The notes: generated by a model from the letters alone, not told the origin. A stretch of DNA of 8,305 bases from an uncultured Bacilli bacterium (GCA_910583685.1 CAJTXY010000043.1:1-8305), one strand, 5' to 3'. Shown: positions 1 to 5,529, counted from the stretch's first letter. Numbers and translations: made by a program.

Positions 1-88
1 ATCTTTTAGCTGAGTTCAAGTCTTTAAAAACTAAACCACGATTTTTCAAAATCTCAATTTGTTCATCAATATTTTTAAACTCTTTCAT
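1..88 (-). CDS. Abi_2 (AbiD/AbiF-type) abortive infection protein, N-terminus only
   Basis: Only the first 29 codons are present, starting with ATG at 88; the gene runs off the left edge. The visible residues include IDEQIEILKNRGLVF. This matches the usual opening of the Abi_2 family (AbiD/AbiF abortive infection proteins), where a short helix with a Gln-Ile...Leu-x-x-Arg-Gly-Leu pattern starts the protein. Members of this family are linked to phage exclusion in lactic acid bacteria; their biochemistry is still poorly defined. The gene sits directly behind a small RNA of abiF type whose terminator hairpin ends three bases before the ATG. The only Shine-Dalgarno-like stretch (AGAGGUG) lies in the 3' arm of that hairpin, so both read-through and translation may be held down by it. 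The family call rests on a short fragment but is reinforced by the RNA context. Confidence 0.75.
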   Translation of the reverse strand, partial: MKEFKNIDEQIEILKNRGLVFKDLNSAKR

Positions 89-90
89 AC

Positions 91-127
91 AAAAAAACAC
101 CTCTATTAATAAAATAGAGGTGTTTTT
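91..127 (-). terminator. Terminator/attenuator hairpin between abiF-type RNA and Abi_2 gene
   Basis: A perfect 15-bp stem (93-107 with 113-127, 5-nt loop) is followed on the minus strand by a run of seven U (97-91), which is a textbook Rho-independent terminator. It ends three bases before the ATG of the Abi_2 gene. Its 3' arm contains AGAGGUG, the only SD-like sequence for that gene. Confidence 0.85.
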
Positions 128-168
128 CCGCAACGGCCTCACTTAGAGTCCACCGCCACTCTTCTTAA
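91..168 (-). ncRNA. abiF-type RNA leading into the Abi_2 gene
   Basis: A minus-strand RNA of about 78 nt is predicted between a good promoter and the Abi_2 start codon. Its core contains GUGGCGGUGGACUC and GUGAGGCCGUUGCGG, in which GGCGG can pair with CCGUU and CUC with GAG. It ends in a perfect 15-bp terminator hairpin. This fits the abiF RNA motif described upstream of Abi_2/abiF genes (established knowledge: conserved RNAs with a GC-rich core and a terminal hairpin just before the gene). Its role is not certain; an antitoxin-like RNA partner or a transcription attenuator are the two ideas that fit the layout. The 5' end is estimated from the -10 box and could be a few bases off. Confidence 0.72.
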
Positions 169-173
169 TCTCT

Positions 174-201
174 ATTCTACAATTTTTCTAATTATTGTCA
201 A
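174..201 (-). promoter_or_regulatory. Promoter of the abiF-type RNA
   Basis: On the minus strand there is a perfect -35 TTGACA (201-196), a 16-bp spacer and a -10 TAGAAT (179-174). Transcription would start near 167-168, just ahead of the structured RNA core. Confidence 0.7.
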
Positions 202-211
202 TCATCAGACG

Positions 212-250
212 CATATTCGTTTTTAACTAATTCAAATTATATCGAATATG
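212..250. repeat. Inverted repeat upstream of the abiF RNA promoter
   Basis: CATATTCG (212-219) is repeated inverted as CGAATATG (243-250), with a 23-base gap. It lies just upstream of the -35 box of the abiF-type RNA, so it could be a regulator site, but an 8-bp AT-rich repeat can arise by chance. Apart from this repeat, the promoter and the terminator at 341-375, nothing else is seen in 181-436. Confidence 0.25.
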
Positions 251-340
251 TGTTCGAAGAACAATAGATAAAAATATTTAGAGATATATAGTAGATTAAA
301 AATAGTTTTTTATCGTTTATTTTCAAATTCACCTGTATAC

Positions 341-375
341 AAAAACAGGATATGCGTAAGACATACCCTATTTTT
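341..375. terminator. Terminator downstream of the sunset-domain gene
   Basis: A 14-bp stem (341-354 with 362-375, loop CGTAAGA) has a GC-containing core and A/U-only ends, so it has a U-run in its 3' arm in both directions. On the minus strand it reads AAAAAUAGGGUAUG, loop, CAUAUCCUGUUUUU with two wobble pairs. It lies about 60 bases after the stop of the sunset-domain gene and separates that gene from the Abi_2 locus. Confidence 0.7.
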
Positions 376-436
376 CGATTGCATAGTAATTAATAAACTT
401 CTAGCTATTGTATTCAAAGTGTAATAGTCATAATAA

Positions 437-1045
437 CTATCTTTTTGATCGGACAAATCCTGTAGCTTGAGCTTCTTCTTCAGAATCAAAATACACTGCA
501 TTTTCTGAATTCATATTATATCCAGCTTGTCCTGGCACATGGTATTTACGAGTTCGTGCATTACCAATAATCTTATTTGAATTTCCTGTATATACTTTTC
601 CATCTTGTGTTTGACTGGAATTATCAGTAGTTCTTTCAGTATTATCATCATTCTTTGAAGAGCTATCATCATTTGATTGAGATTTAGCATTTTCACTGGC
701 AGCCTCTGAATTATCCAACTTTGATGTCTCTTTATCTTCTGCTTTAGTCTCTGACTTATCTTCAGATTTCGCATCAGTCTTCTCATCTTCTGTATCTGCG
801 GAATTACTGTCTGAATCATCCGTTTCATCAGAATCATCTTCGTCATCAATATAATAGTCAGCTAATTTACTATCAACTGTCAAAGTAACAGGATCAATTT
901 CTTTGGCTATTATTTTTCGTACCTTTTTAGTTAAATTTACATATGAACAAGGGCTAGTAACTATATTTCTTTGTTCAGAATCAAAAAATAAGAAAAGAGC
1001 TCAATATAGATTGTTTTGAATCTCTGTATTATTATCTATTGACAT
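437..1045 (-). pseudogene. Sunset-domain protein interrupted by an in-frame TGA at codon 15
   Basis: From ATG at 1045 to TAG at 437-439 the frame stays open for 202 codons except for one TGA at 1003-1001. After that stop the same frame goes on without a break through ALFLFFDSEQRNIVTSPCSY and KEIDPVTLTVDSKLADYY. The intact protein would have an N-terminal part of about 70 residues, a highly acidic and Ser/Asn-rich linker of about 80 residues, and a C-terminal domain with IIGNARTRKYHVPGQAGYN and NAVYFDSEEEAQATGF. The last is the sunset-type domain often found at the C-terminus of lactobacillal DNA-entry nucleases and surface proteins; no nuclease motif or signal peptide is seen here. The stop is one base from TGG (Trp). 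A shorter product could start at TTG 883 (148 aa), but no convincing ribosome binding site precedes it. An RBS-like AGGTAAG precedes ATG 1045. It could also be a sequencing error. Confidence 0.7.
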
Positions 1046-1109
1046 TTTTTCTTACCTAAATATTTATGCTTTAAAAAATTGTAATAATTACTCCTAGACA
1101 AATAGAAAA

Positions 1110-1127
1110 ATTAGAATTTATTCTAAT
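1110..1127 (-). terminator. Weak AT-rich hairpin at the end of the KAP gene
   Basis: ATTAGAA (1116-1110) and TTCTAAT (1127-1121) form a 7-bp A/T-only stem with a 4-nt loop, followed on the minus strand by UUUUUC. It overlaps the restored stop codon of the KAP gene (1118-1120). It is too weak to be sure of termination. Confidence 0.3.
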
Positions 1128-2504
1128 TTAATCCAATCTGAAAGTAATGAAGCTGTATGTATTATTTCACTTCTCTGTCTACTACTAAAATGCATCTGTC
1201 CTGTACTAAACTCAGACTCTTTTCCTTCAGAATAAAAAATAGTAAGATAGATTTTTCTTAATTTCTCTTCCTTATCAAAATTTTTTTATTCTTTTCGTTA
1301 CTATCAAATGTTTCTTCATCCCGATTTAGAATAGGTAACCATTCATAAACACGATCAAAATTAGATGTATAACTAATCCAATCTTTACATTCTTTTCCTG
1401 CAACGAATTTATTGTATTTATTAATATCCCTCATTCTCAATCCGATTAGATATGGAACAAAAACTATAAAACTAAATAGCCTTGCATTTTCTTCAGGGAA
1501 ATAAATATGATCAGATTGAGAAAAATATCCATCCATTCCTACTTTTACCTGCAAATAAAATCTTGTTATTTCTCTCAAACTAAAATCAAAATGTCTTATA
1601 AGTCTTTGAGAAGATTCAGCGATCCACGGATTTATATCTTCATCTTTTATTTTCATTAACGAATAAACTGCATCCATTTTAGGTTTAGGCAATGATAAAT
1701 TAAGATTAAAGAATCTGTCTAAATAAGCCTCACCATCAAACCCTACCCCATAGCTTTTTTGAATCATATGTTTTAATTGATCAATATTTACAGAAAATAC
1801 AAATATTATTCTAGAATCACTAAAATAATGTTTAATCCTTTCCATTAAGTTAATTGCATAACTGGGTTTACATCTATCTAATTCATCAATAAAGACAATT
1901 AATTTTTCATCCTTTTTTCCTAATAAATTATTGAAAAAATTTTTTATTTTATTAAATAATTTCTTTTGTTTTTCAATTGGATCAATTATTTTTTTACCTA
2001 TGATGTCTTTTTCGACATTTTCTTCAATTTCTTTTATATCATTTACATCTACATATTTACCAACTGTTAAATCTGCTACTTCGCTGACAATATTCATTAC
2101 CCCCCCTTTTTAATATCTCTATTTCGCGGAGATTGTTTCTTATATTCATGACAAATTGTAAATAATATAGATAAAATAGGATCACAATCATTATCATTTT
2201 TCCAAGCATCGTAATATATCGAACTAAACTCATTTTTCTTTTTTTGTAAGGATTGCATATTCGGAATATCTTCTATATTTAGTTCAGAATTATTTTTACT
2301 AAGTAAATCTAAAACTATACTTGTTTGTTTAATAAAAAAAGTTTTTCCACTTCCCCAATTTCCATTAATAGCAACAGAAAAAGGTGCTTTTATATTACAT
2401 AAAAGATTAACAAATATAGCAATATCTTTATTTCTTCCGATTGCATCTACTTTTAAAGTCTTTTCCAAATTATCTTTCGTAGGTTGTAAATCTAATGATT
2501 GCAT
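1118..2504 (-). pseudogene. KAP-family P-loop NTPase broken by two -1 frameshifts
   Basis: Three pieces in two frame steps make one protein of about 462 aa, a normal KAP size. Piece 1 (2504-2097) has the Walker A motif GNWGSGKT (residues 48-55) and the KAP-typical YYDAWKNDNDCDP. Piece 2 (2097-1258) carries Walker B, LIVFIDELDRCKP, and the following helix YAINLMERIKHYF. Piece 3 (about 1285 to the TAA at 1118) reads EEKLRKIYLTIFYSEGKESE and ends SLLSDWIKLE. The breaks lie at a run of seven G (2106-2100) and a run of seven A on the coding strand (1287-1281); one extra base in each restores the reading frame. KAP NTPases include F-plasmid PifA, which excludes phage T7, so a defence role is plausible. 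No membrane segments are evident. At the first break the stop and a new start overlap as TAATG behind the G-run, so split translation or -1 slippage are alternatives to a dead gene. GAAGGAG lies 13 bases before ATG 2504, rather far. Confidence 0.75.
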
Positions 2505-2512
2505 AGAATTAA

Positions 2513-2629
2513 TTATACTCCTTCAGGTTTTCGAACATATGTTTTTGTACAATCAGAATTATATATTTTTTTATATTTTTTGACAATATTACTAATTCTA
2601 CATTTATTATTTCTATAAACGTCAAACAT
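2513..2629 (-). CDS. Small 38-codon ORF just upstream of the KAP gene
   Basis: ATG at 2629 opens 38 codons: MFDVYRNNKCRISNIVKK, then YKKIYNSDCTKTYVRKPEGV. The product is basic, with two cysteines and no homolog I recognise. Its last codons contain the GAAGGAG that would serve the KAP gene, and it ends eight bases before the KAP ATG, so the two would be translated in close succession. The frame is also open upstream for another 11 codons (including YGICYSGF) back to a TAA, so it may be the tail of a lost gene. There is no good ribosome binding site, and the likely transcription start falls within a few bases of the ATG. It may be real, a leader peptide or a remnant. Confidence 0.3.
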   Translation of the reverse strand: MFDVYRNNKCRISNIVKKYKKIYNSDCTKTYVRKPEGV

Positions 2630-2638
2630 ATAAAAACC

Positions 2639-2666
2639 ACTATAGCAAATACCGTAATTTTATCAC
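2639..2666 (-). promoter_or_regulatory. Possible extended -10 promoter for the KAP gene
   Basis: On the minus strand GTGATA (2666-2661), a 16-bp spacer and an extended -10 TGCTATAGT (2647-2639) resemble a promoter. It would start an RNA near 2632, about 130 bases before the KAP start. The -35 box is imperfect. The upstream terminator at 2717-2746 means the KAP gene needs a promoter in this gap. Confidence 0.42.
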
Positions 2667-2716
2667 TTTGTTAATTCTTATACTAAATTATAATTACAAT
2701 ATACTCCTGCTATAAA

Positions 2717-2746
2717 AATAGGACCAAGCTTGTGCTCGATCCCATT
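2717..2746 (-). terminator. Rho-independent terminator of the reverse transcriptase unit
   Basis: A 13-bp stem with three wobble pairs, AAUGGGAUCGAGC with GCUUGGUCCUAUU around an ACAA loop, is followed by UUUAU on the minus strand. It is 39 bases beyond the stop of the 259-aa gene and separates the RT unit from the KAP gene. The rest of the gap 2505-2784 holds only the small ORF and the promoter listed here. Confidence 0.75.
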
Positions 2747-2784
2747 CCTTTAAATTTATTACCATATTCATTTAACTTAGTTAC

Positions 2785-3564
2785 TTAGCGCATTTCTTCA
2801 ATATCAAGAAACCATTCCATAATTAAAAATGTCTCGTTCATATAAAATCTTATATCATTTTCAGTTAACCCTGTTGGTTCTCCATGCTTAAATTTTTCAT
2901 TAGAGATATACAAAATTGCAGACGTAAGATGTGTAATAAAATTAATGACTTGAGGATTAATTTTATTTTGCTTCAAATATTTACCTATCTCTGATTTCAT
3001 AACATCACGATTTGGAGCTTTTATTTGATTTTCTAAAGACTTTTTATTACCTAAAATGTCACGTAGTAAAAATTCAAAAGTTTTTCTTATATCTTCTCCG
3101 GACTCAGAATAATATTTTCCCTTAAGCATTTCGATGCTGTGTTTCCAACATTGGAATGCTTCTAAATGATCTACTTTTAATCTCTCAGCAAAATTTTCTT
3201 GAACTTTTACAGCATCAGAAGTAAATGCAGCCAATTGTTCAAACAATTTTTCCTGTACTTCTTCATAATTATATTTTTTAATAAATTTATTTATAAAATT
3301 AAAATCATATTCATTATTAATATAGTCTGCTTCTACTATTTGTCCAATAAAATCGAGCTTATTGGCATCTGGGAAATCATTAATTTTGTCGCAAAGAATT
3401 TGCCAGCCGTGTCTATTATCATTGACCTCAACTTTTGTAATATCTAAATGATATTGCGTAATATAAGCATTTATCAAATCAATTATTTCATCATCATTAA
3501 TATAGCTTGCAATTTTTTGACAAATACTATGTATTGTAATAATTGGCACTATAATTTGATTCAT
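2785..3564 (-). CDS. RT-linked helical protein with Abi C-terminus-like end, possible effector
   Basis: This 259-aa protein is encoded 44 bases behind the reverse transcriptase with no terminator between, so the two are very likely one operon. ATG 3564 is chosen because AAGGAG lies six bases before it; the TTG directly ahead of it would be too close to the site. No signal peptide or membrane segment is seen and the chain looks largely alpha-helical. The last third (about 160-259) reads RKTFEFLLRDIL, then SAILYISNEKFKHGEPTG and ENDIRFYMNET. This recalls the 'abortive infection C-terminus' domain of AbiJ-like proteins, a HEPN-related fold with an His-Gly near a conserved helix. The usual Arg of the HEPN R-x4-6-H motif is not evident, so RNase activity is not claimed. 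The N-terminal 150 residues match nothing I know. It may be the effector or a regulator of the RT; the domain match is by eye. Confidence 0.7.
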   Translation of the reverse strand: MNQIIVPIITIHSICQKIASYINDDEIIDLINAYITQYHLDITKVEVNDNRHGWQILCDKINDFPDANKLDFIGQIVEADYINNEYDFNFINKFIKKYNYEEVQEKLFEQLAAFTSDAVKVQENFAERLKVDHLEAFQCWKHSIEMLKGKYYSESGEDIRKTFEFLLRDILGNKKSLENQIKAPNRDVMKSEIGKYLKQNKINPQVINFITHLTSAILYISNEKFKHGEPTGLTENDIRFYMNETFLIMEWFLDIEEMR

Positions 3565-3608
3565 CAATATCTCCTTCTTCTTATATAATACTTATTTATA
3601 TTCTACTC

Positions 3609-4934
3609 CTATTCCCACCTATTCTTCTCCAAAATAAGTCTAATCTTAGTCATAATCCTATCTTCTGGAATCATAATAGATTGGCTAGGGAAAGCCTTCT
3701 GCACTCTACTTAAATAAGTAAAATAATTGCCTTTTCCATACTTACCATTTGGGGAATACAGTTGATATAATTTATCCGAACCTTGGTAGCCATTACCTCG
3801 ATAATATTGATGGGCAACGCCTTTGGCCTTATGTCCCATTCGATAATAATACTTGCTCGTCGTTTTATCACGAATTGTTATTGCAGTGCCATCAAAGGTA
3901 AAACCAAGAAAATTAATTGTTTTATTCTTTTCATTCAGGCGTGGTGTAAACAGATGTCCAATATTAATAACCGAATGATTCTGTAATTTATAGACTTGCG
4001 TTTTCTCTGGCTGCAGCTCCAAAATACCTCGGTCCTTAATTGATTCAAAACGCTTAATAATTGCTTCAATATCATCTAACGAACTCGTAGCCATCGGCAA
4101 AATAATTATAAAATCGTCGCTATATCTTCTATATATACCGCCATGCGATACTACGAAGTCGTTAATCATCTTGTCAATTTCTAACATATAAACATTTGCT
4201 AGACATCCACTAATCGATGATCCTTGCGGAATTCCTTTATTATCTTGATGATGCTCAATATGTGAGCGATATTTCTTATAATCACTTTGAGAGAGAATTC
4301 TTAACTTAGAATTTAGCTTAATTTTGTCTTTTCTCTTTTTTAGATCAAGATTGTTTAAACGATAAATATCCTTTAAATCCCAATAGTCATAGTTGGTAAC
4401 TCTCTTAAAAATTGCATAGTAGTCTGCCTTGAGTCGATCTACCTGCAATAAATCACATAATTGCTTCTTTAAATATTGATGGTTAATTCTATCAAAAAAG
4501 CTAGTAAAATCGCCAATCATGATATACGAAGAAGAGTATTGAATCATAAACTGATACAGCTTGTTAAATTCGGCAATGGTGTCCGTATGTAAATTCGTTC
4601 GGTAGGCAATCGGAACTTTATTAATATCGTCTTGTCTTAAACGAGAATTATATTTTTCATTAATCAAGCAACTATAATATTGAAAAATACAACTATCAAT
4701 ATGAGATGCATAACAAATGGTACGCTTCTTTGTTTTTCTTCCTTCCGTCCTATTATATTTATGATATTTAAGATCATATTTTATAAATGGATAAAAACCA
4801 TGATGCGCAATATTTTCAGGCTTAGTAATATAGTTTCTACATTTACTTAAATCAGTTCGAAGATCAAAATGAGCATATCCTCTTTTACTCTTTTCTAATA
4901 CTTTCGGATCTTTAAACCATTCATTAATATTCAT
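3609..4934 (-). CDS. Defence-type reverse transcriptase (DRT/UG group, DRT2-like)
   Basis: A 441-aa reverse transcriptase. Motifs in order: GDFTSFFDRI (141-150, first catalytic Asp D142), GIPQGSSIS (234-242), the catalytic YSDD (271-274), LELQPEKTQV (305-314) and FLGFTFDG (342-349). There is no maturase, HNH or integrase part, so it is not a group II intron RT. The N-terminus has RGYAHFD, HGFYPFI and a segment ICYASHIDSCIFQYY, a layout I associate with stand-alone 'unknown group' defence RTs, DRT2 being the closest by eye. Start: ATG 4934 is preferred, with GGGG five bases before it. An upstream ATG at 5021 would add 29 residues, but those codons run through a strong 10-bp hairpin belonging to the RNA leader. 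The gene is preceded by a ~360-nt structured leader and followed by a partner gene. It would copy an RNA, probably that leader, into DNA. RT identity is certain; the subfamily is not. Confidence 0.93.
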   Translation of the reverse strand: MNINEWFKDPKVLEKSKRGYAHFDLRTDLSKCRNYITKPENIAHHGFYPFIKYDLKYHKYNRTEGRKTKKRTICYASHIDSCIFQYYSCLINEKYNSRLRQDDINKVPIAYRTNLHTDTIAEFNKLYQFMIQYSSSYIMIGDFTSFFDRINHQYLKKQLCDLLQVDRLKADYYAIFKRVTNYDYWDLKDIYRLNNLDLKKRKDKIKLNSKLRILSQSDYKKYRSHIEHHQDNKGIPQGSSISGCLANVYMLEIDKMINDFVVSHGGIYRRYSDDFIIILPMATSSLDDIEAIIKRFESIKDRGILELQPEKTQVYKLQNHSVINIGHLFTPRLNEKNKTINFLGFTFDGTAITIRDKTTSKYYYRMGHKAKGVAHQYYRGNGYQGSDKLYQLYSPNGKYGKGNYFTYLSRVQKAFPSQSIMIPEDRIMTKIRLILEKNRWE

Positions 4935-4955
4935 ACTTACCCCAATAAATGACGA

Positions 4956-4997
4956 TACCCACTGGCAACGGAGAATAGCGTTCCTAACCAGTGGGTA
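4956..4997 (-). repeat. Strong stem-loop just upstream of the RT start codon
   Basis: TACCCACTGG and CCAGTGGGTA (4988-4997 with 4956-4965) form a perfect GC-rich 10-bp stem, extended inside by AACG/CGTT (4979-4982 with 4967-4970). It ends 21 bases before the RT ATG. No U-run follows on the minus strand, so it is not a terminator; it is probably part of the RT-associated RNA or controls RT translation. Confidence 0.7.
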
Positions 4998-5103
4998 CAA
5001 AAAATCAGACTTATAATTCATAACAGAATAAACAGTTAGATGAATTATAACTACTCAGTAATGTCATGTATCTTCATGTTACCATAAAGATGAAAGGACC
5101 CAA

Positions 5104-5278
5104 TATGAATCTCTCTCCTAGAATACGAATTCTCCTGTTAATTGTGGGAGTCTTCTGGATTACCCTAGATCAAGAAACATATTCTATAGTAGCCGATCTT
5201 GGGACTGACTTTATTACTAATATTATTAATAAAGTCTGGACCGAGATCTTGACAACAATCCTTTTCCGTTATGCCTAA
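5104..5278 (+). CDS. Doubtful small hydrophobic protein antisense to the RT leader RNA
   Basis: ATG 5104 has a well-placed AAAGGA (about six bases upstream) and opens 57 codons on the plus strand, opposite the RT leader RNA. The product has a hydrophobic stretch IRILLLIVGVFWITL near the N-terminus, then ADLGTDFITNIINKVW and EILTTILF. It could be a one-helix membrane peptide of the toxin kind. No plus-strand promoter is seen upstream. The frame is free of stops from 5051 to 5275. Because the region is better explained as a structured minus-strand RNA, this may be a chance frame. Alternatively it may be the coding frame of a DNA made by copying that RNA, as in DRT2 systems. Low confidence as a normal gene. 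Confidence 0.25.
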
Positions 5279-5299
5279 TTTCATCATAACGCATATATA

Positions 5300-5328
5300 A
5301 TAATATAAATAAAAAATAGATTTATCAA
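5300..5328 (-). promoter_or_regulatory. Promoter of the RT leader RNA and RT operon
   Basis: TTGATA (5328-5323), a 17-bp spacer and TATTAT (5305-5300) match a housekeeping promoter at 5 of 6 positions in each box. The predicted start near 5292 coincides with the first hairpin of the leader RNA. Confidence 0.72.
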
Positions 5329-5396
5329 GTTTTTCATAAATATAAAAATATTCAACTCCGTGAAAATATGTTTCCTTTAACTTTATACATATAATT

Positions 5397-5425
5397 TTTA
5401 TATTTAAAAAAACTCATGATAAAAT
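5397..5425 (+). promoter_or_regulatory. Promoter of the plus-strand small RNA
   Basis: TTTATA (5397-5402), a 17-bp spacer and an extended -10 TGATAAAAT (5417-5425) predict a start at about 5432, just ahead of the stem CGGGGAG. The -35 is weak but the extended -10 makes up for it. It is divergent from the RT promoter, 68 bases away. Nothing else is seen in 5329-5396. Confidence 0.5.
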
Positions 5426-5431
5426 ACTATA

Positions 5432-5519
5432 TGCGGGGAGAAAATAATTAAATTTATAAGCTTTCCAACTCCTCGATAACTTACACTAATGTGCATTTTT
5501 TGTACATTAGTGTTTTTTT
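5432..5519 (+). ncRNA. Candidate small RNA between the RT and YobI-type genes
   Basis: Between an extended -10 promoter and a strong terminator lies a ~88-nt plus-strand segment with no useful ORF (a possible ATG at 5431 gives only six codons). Its 5' end CGGGGAG (5434-5440) pairs over seven bases with CUCCUCG (5469-5475, one wobble), enclosing an A/U-rich loop of 28 bases, and the 3' end is the terminator hairpin. It is convergent with the NTPase gene, whose stop codon is ten bases past the terminator. I recognise no known family. It could be an antisense or antitoxin RNA, or an RNA used by one of the neighbouring systems. An untranslated remnant of a lost gene is also possible. Confidence 0.5.
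5483..5519 (+). terminator. Strong plus-strand terminator of the small RNA
   Basis: ACACUAAUGUGCA and UGUACAUUAGUGU form a 13-bp stem (one wobble, UUUUU loop) followed by seven T (5513-5519, the first of them closing the stem). There is no U-run after the hairpin on the minus strand, so it ends plus-strand RNA and does not serve the minus-strand NTPase gene next to it. Confidence 0.85.
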
Positions 5520-5529
5520 ACAAATAAAT

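Larger units (their letters stand above)
4935..5292 (-). ncRNA. Structured RNA leader of the reverse transcriptase (candidate DRT template RNA)
   Basis: A minus-strand promoter predicts a start at about 5292, and the RNA begins at once with a 7-bp hairpin, CGUUAUG with CAUAACG (5291-5285/5273-5267). Further stems follow: a 10-bp GACUUUAUUA stem (5236-5227 with 5216-5207), a 9-bp stem capped by a GUAA (GNRA) tetraloop (5091-5083 with 5078-5070), an 11-bp stem UUAUAAUUCAU (5050-5040 with 5021-5011) and the stem-loop at 4997-4956. The GNRA loop and the hairpin at the start site favour the minus strand as the functional RNA. Defence RTs such as DRT2 use an RNA encoded directly upstream of the RT gene as template (established for DRT2). 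The 3' end is unknown; a T6 run at about 5006-5001 is one candidate end, otherwise it continues into the RT message. Confidence 0.62.

Noticed and set aside
310..501. Minus-strand frame of 63 codons overlapping the end of the sunset-domain gene
   Set aside because: It overlaps the real C-terminus in another frame and reads through a terminator hairpin.
511..849. Minus-strand 112-codon frame rich in Met, Lys and Gln
   Set aside because: It is the out-of-frame shadow of the repetitive acidic linker of the sunset-domain protein.
1931..2113. Plus-strand 60-codon hydrophobic frame
   Set aside because: It is the complement of the KAP coding region, rich in Phe/Ile because the real strand is A-rich; it has no promoter.
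3199..3447. Plus-strand 82-codon frame inside the RT partner gene
   Set aside because: It is antisense to a solid coding region with a good RBS and reads as Phe/Ile-rich shadow sequence. The same applies to plus-strand frames at 3783-3986 and 8024-8287.
3609..4934. Retron or group II intron identity for the RT
   Set aside because: There is no maturase or endonuclease domain, and the N-terminal segments (RGYAHFD, HGFYPFI) fit stand-alone defence RTs better. I could not identify a retron msr/msd pair with the typical flanking inverted repeats.
4935..5021. 29-residue N-terminal extension of the reverse transcriptase from the ATG at 5021
   Set aside because: These codons run through the perfect 10-bp hairpin 4956-4997, no ribosome binding site is seen, and the protein-like conserved part begins at MNINEWF (4934).
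5165..5287. Minus-strand ORF of about 40 codons starting ATG ATG at the 5' end of the RT leader
   Set aside because: It has no ribosome binding site, begins inside the first hairpin, and its GPDFINNISNK segment resembles the antisense frame only because the DNA there is an inverted repeat.
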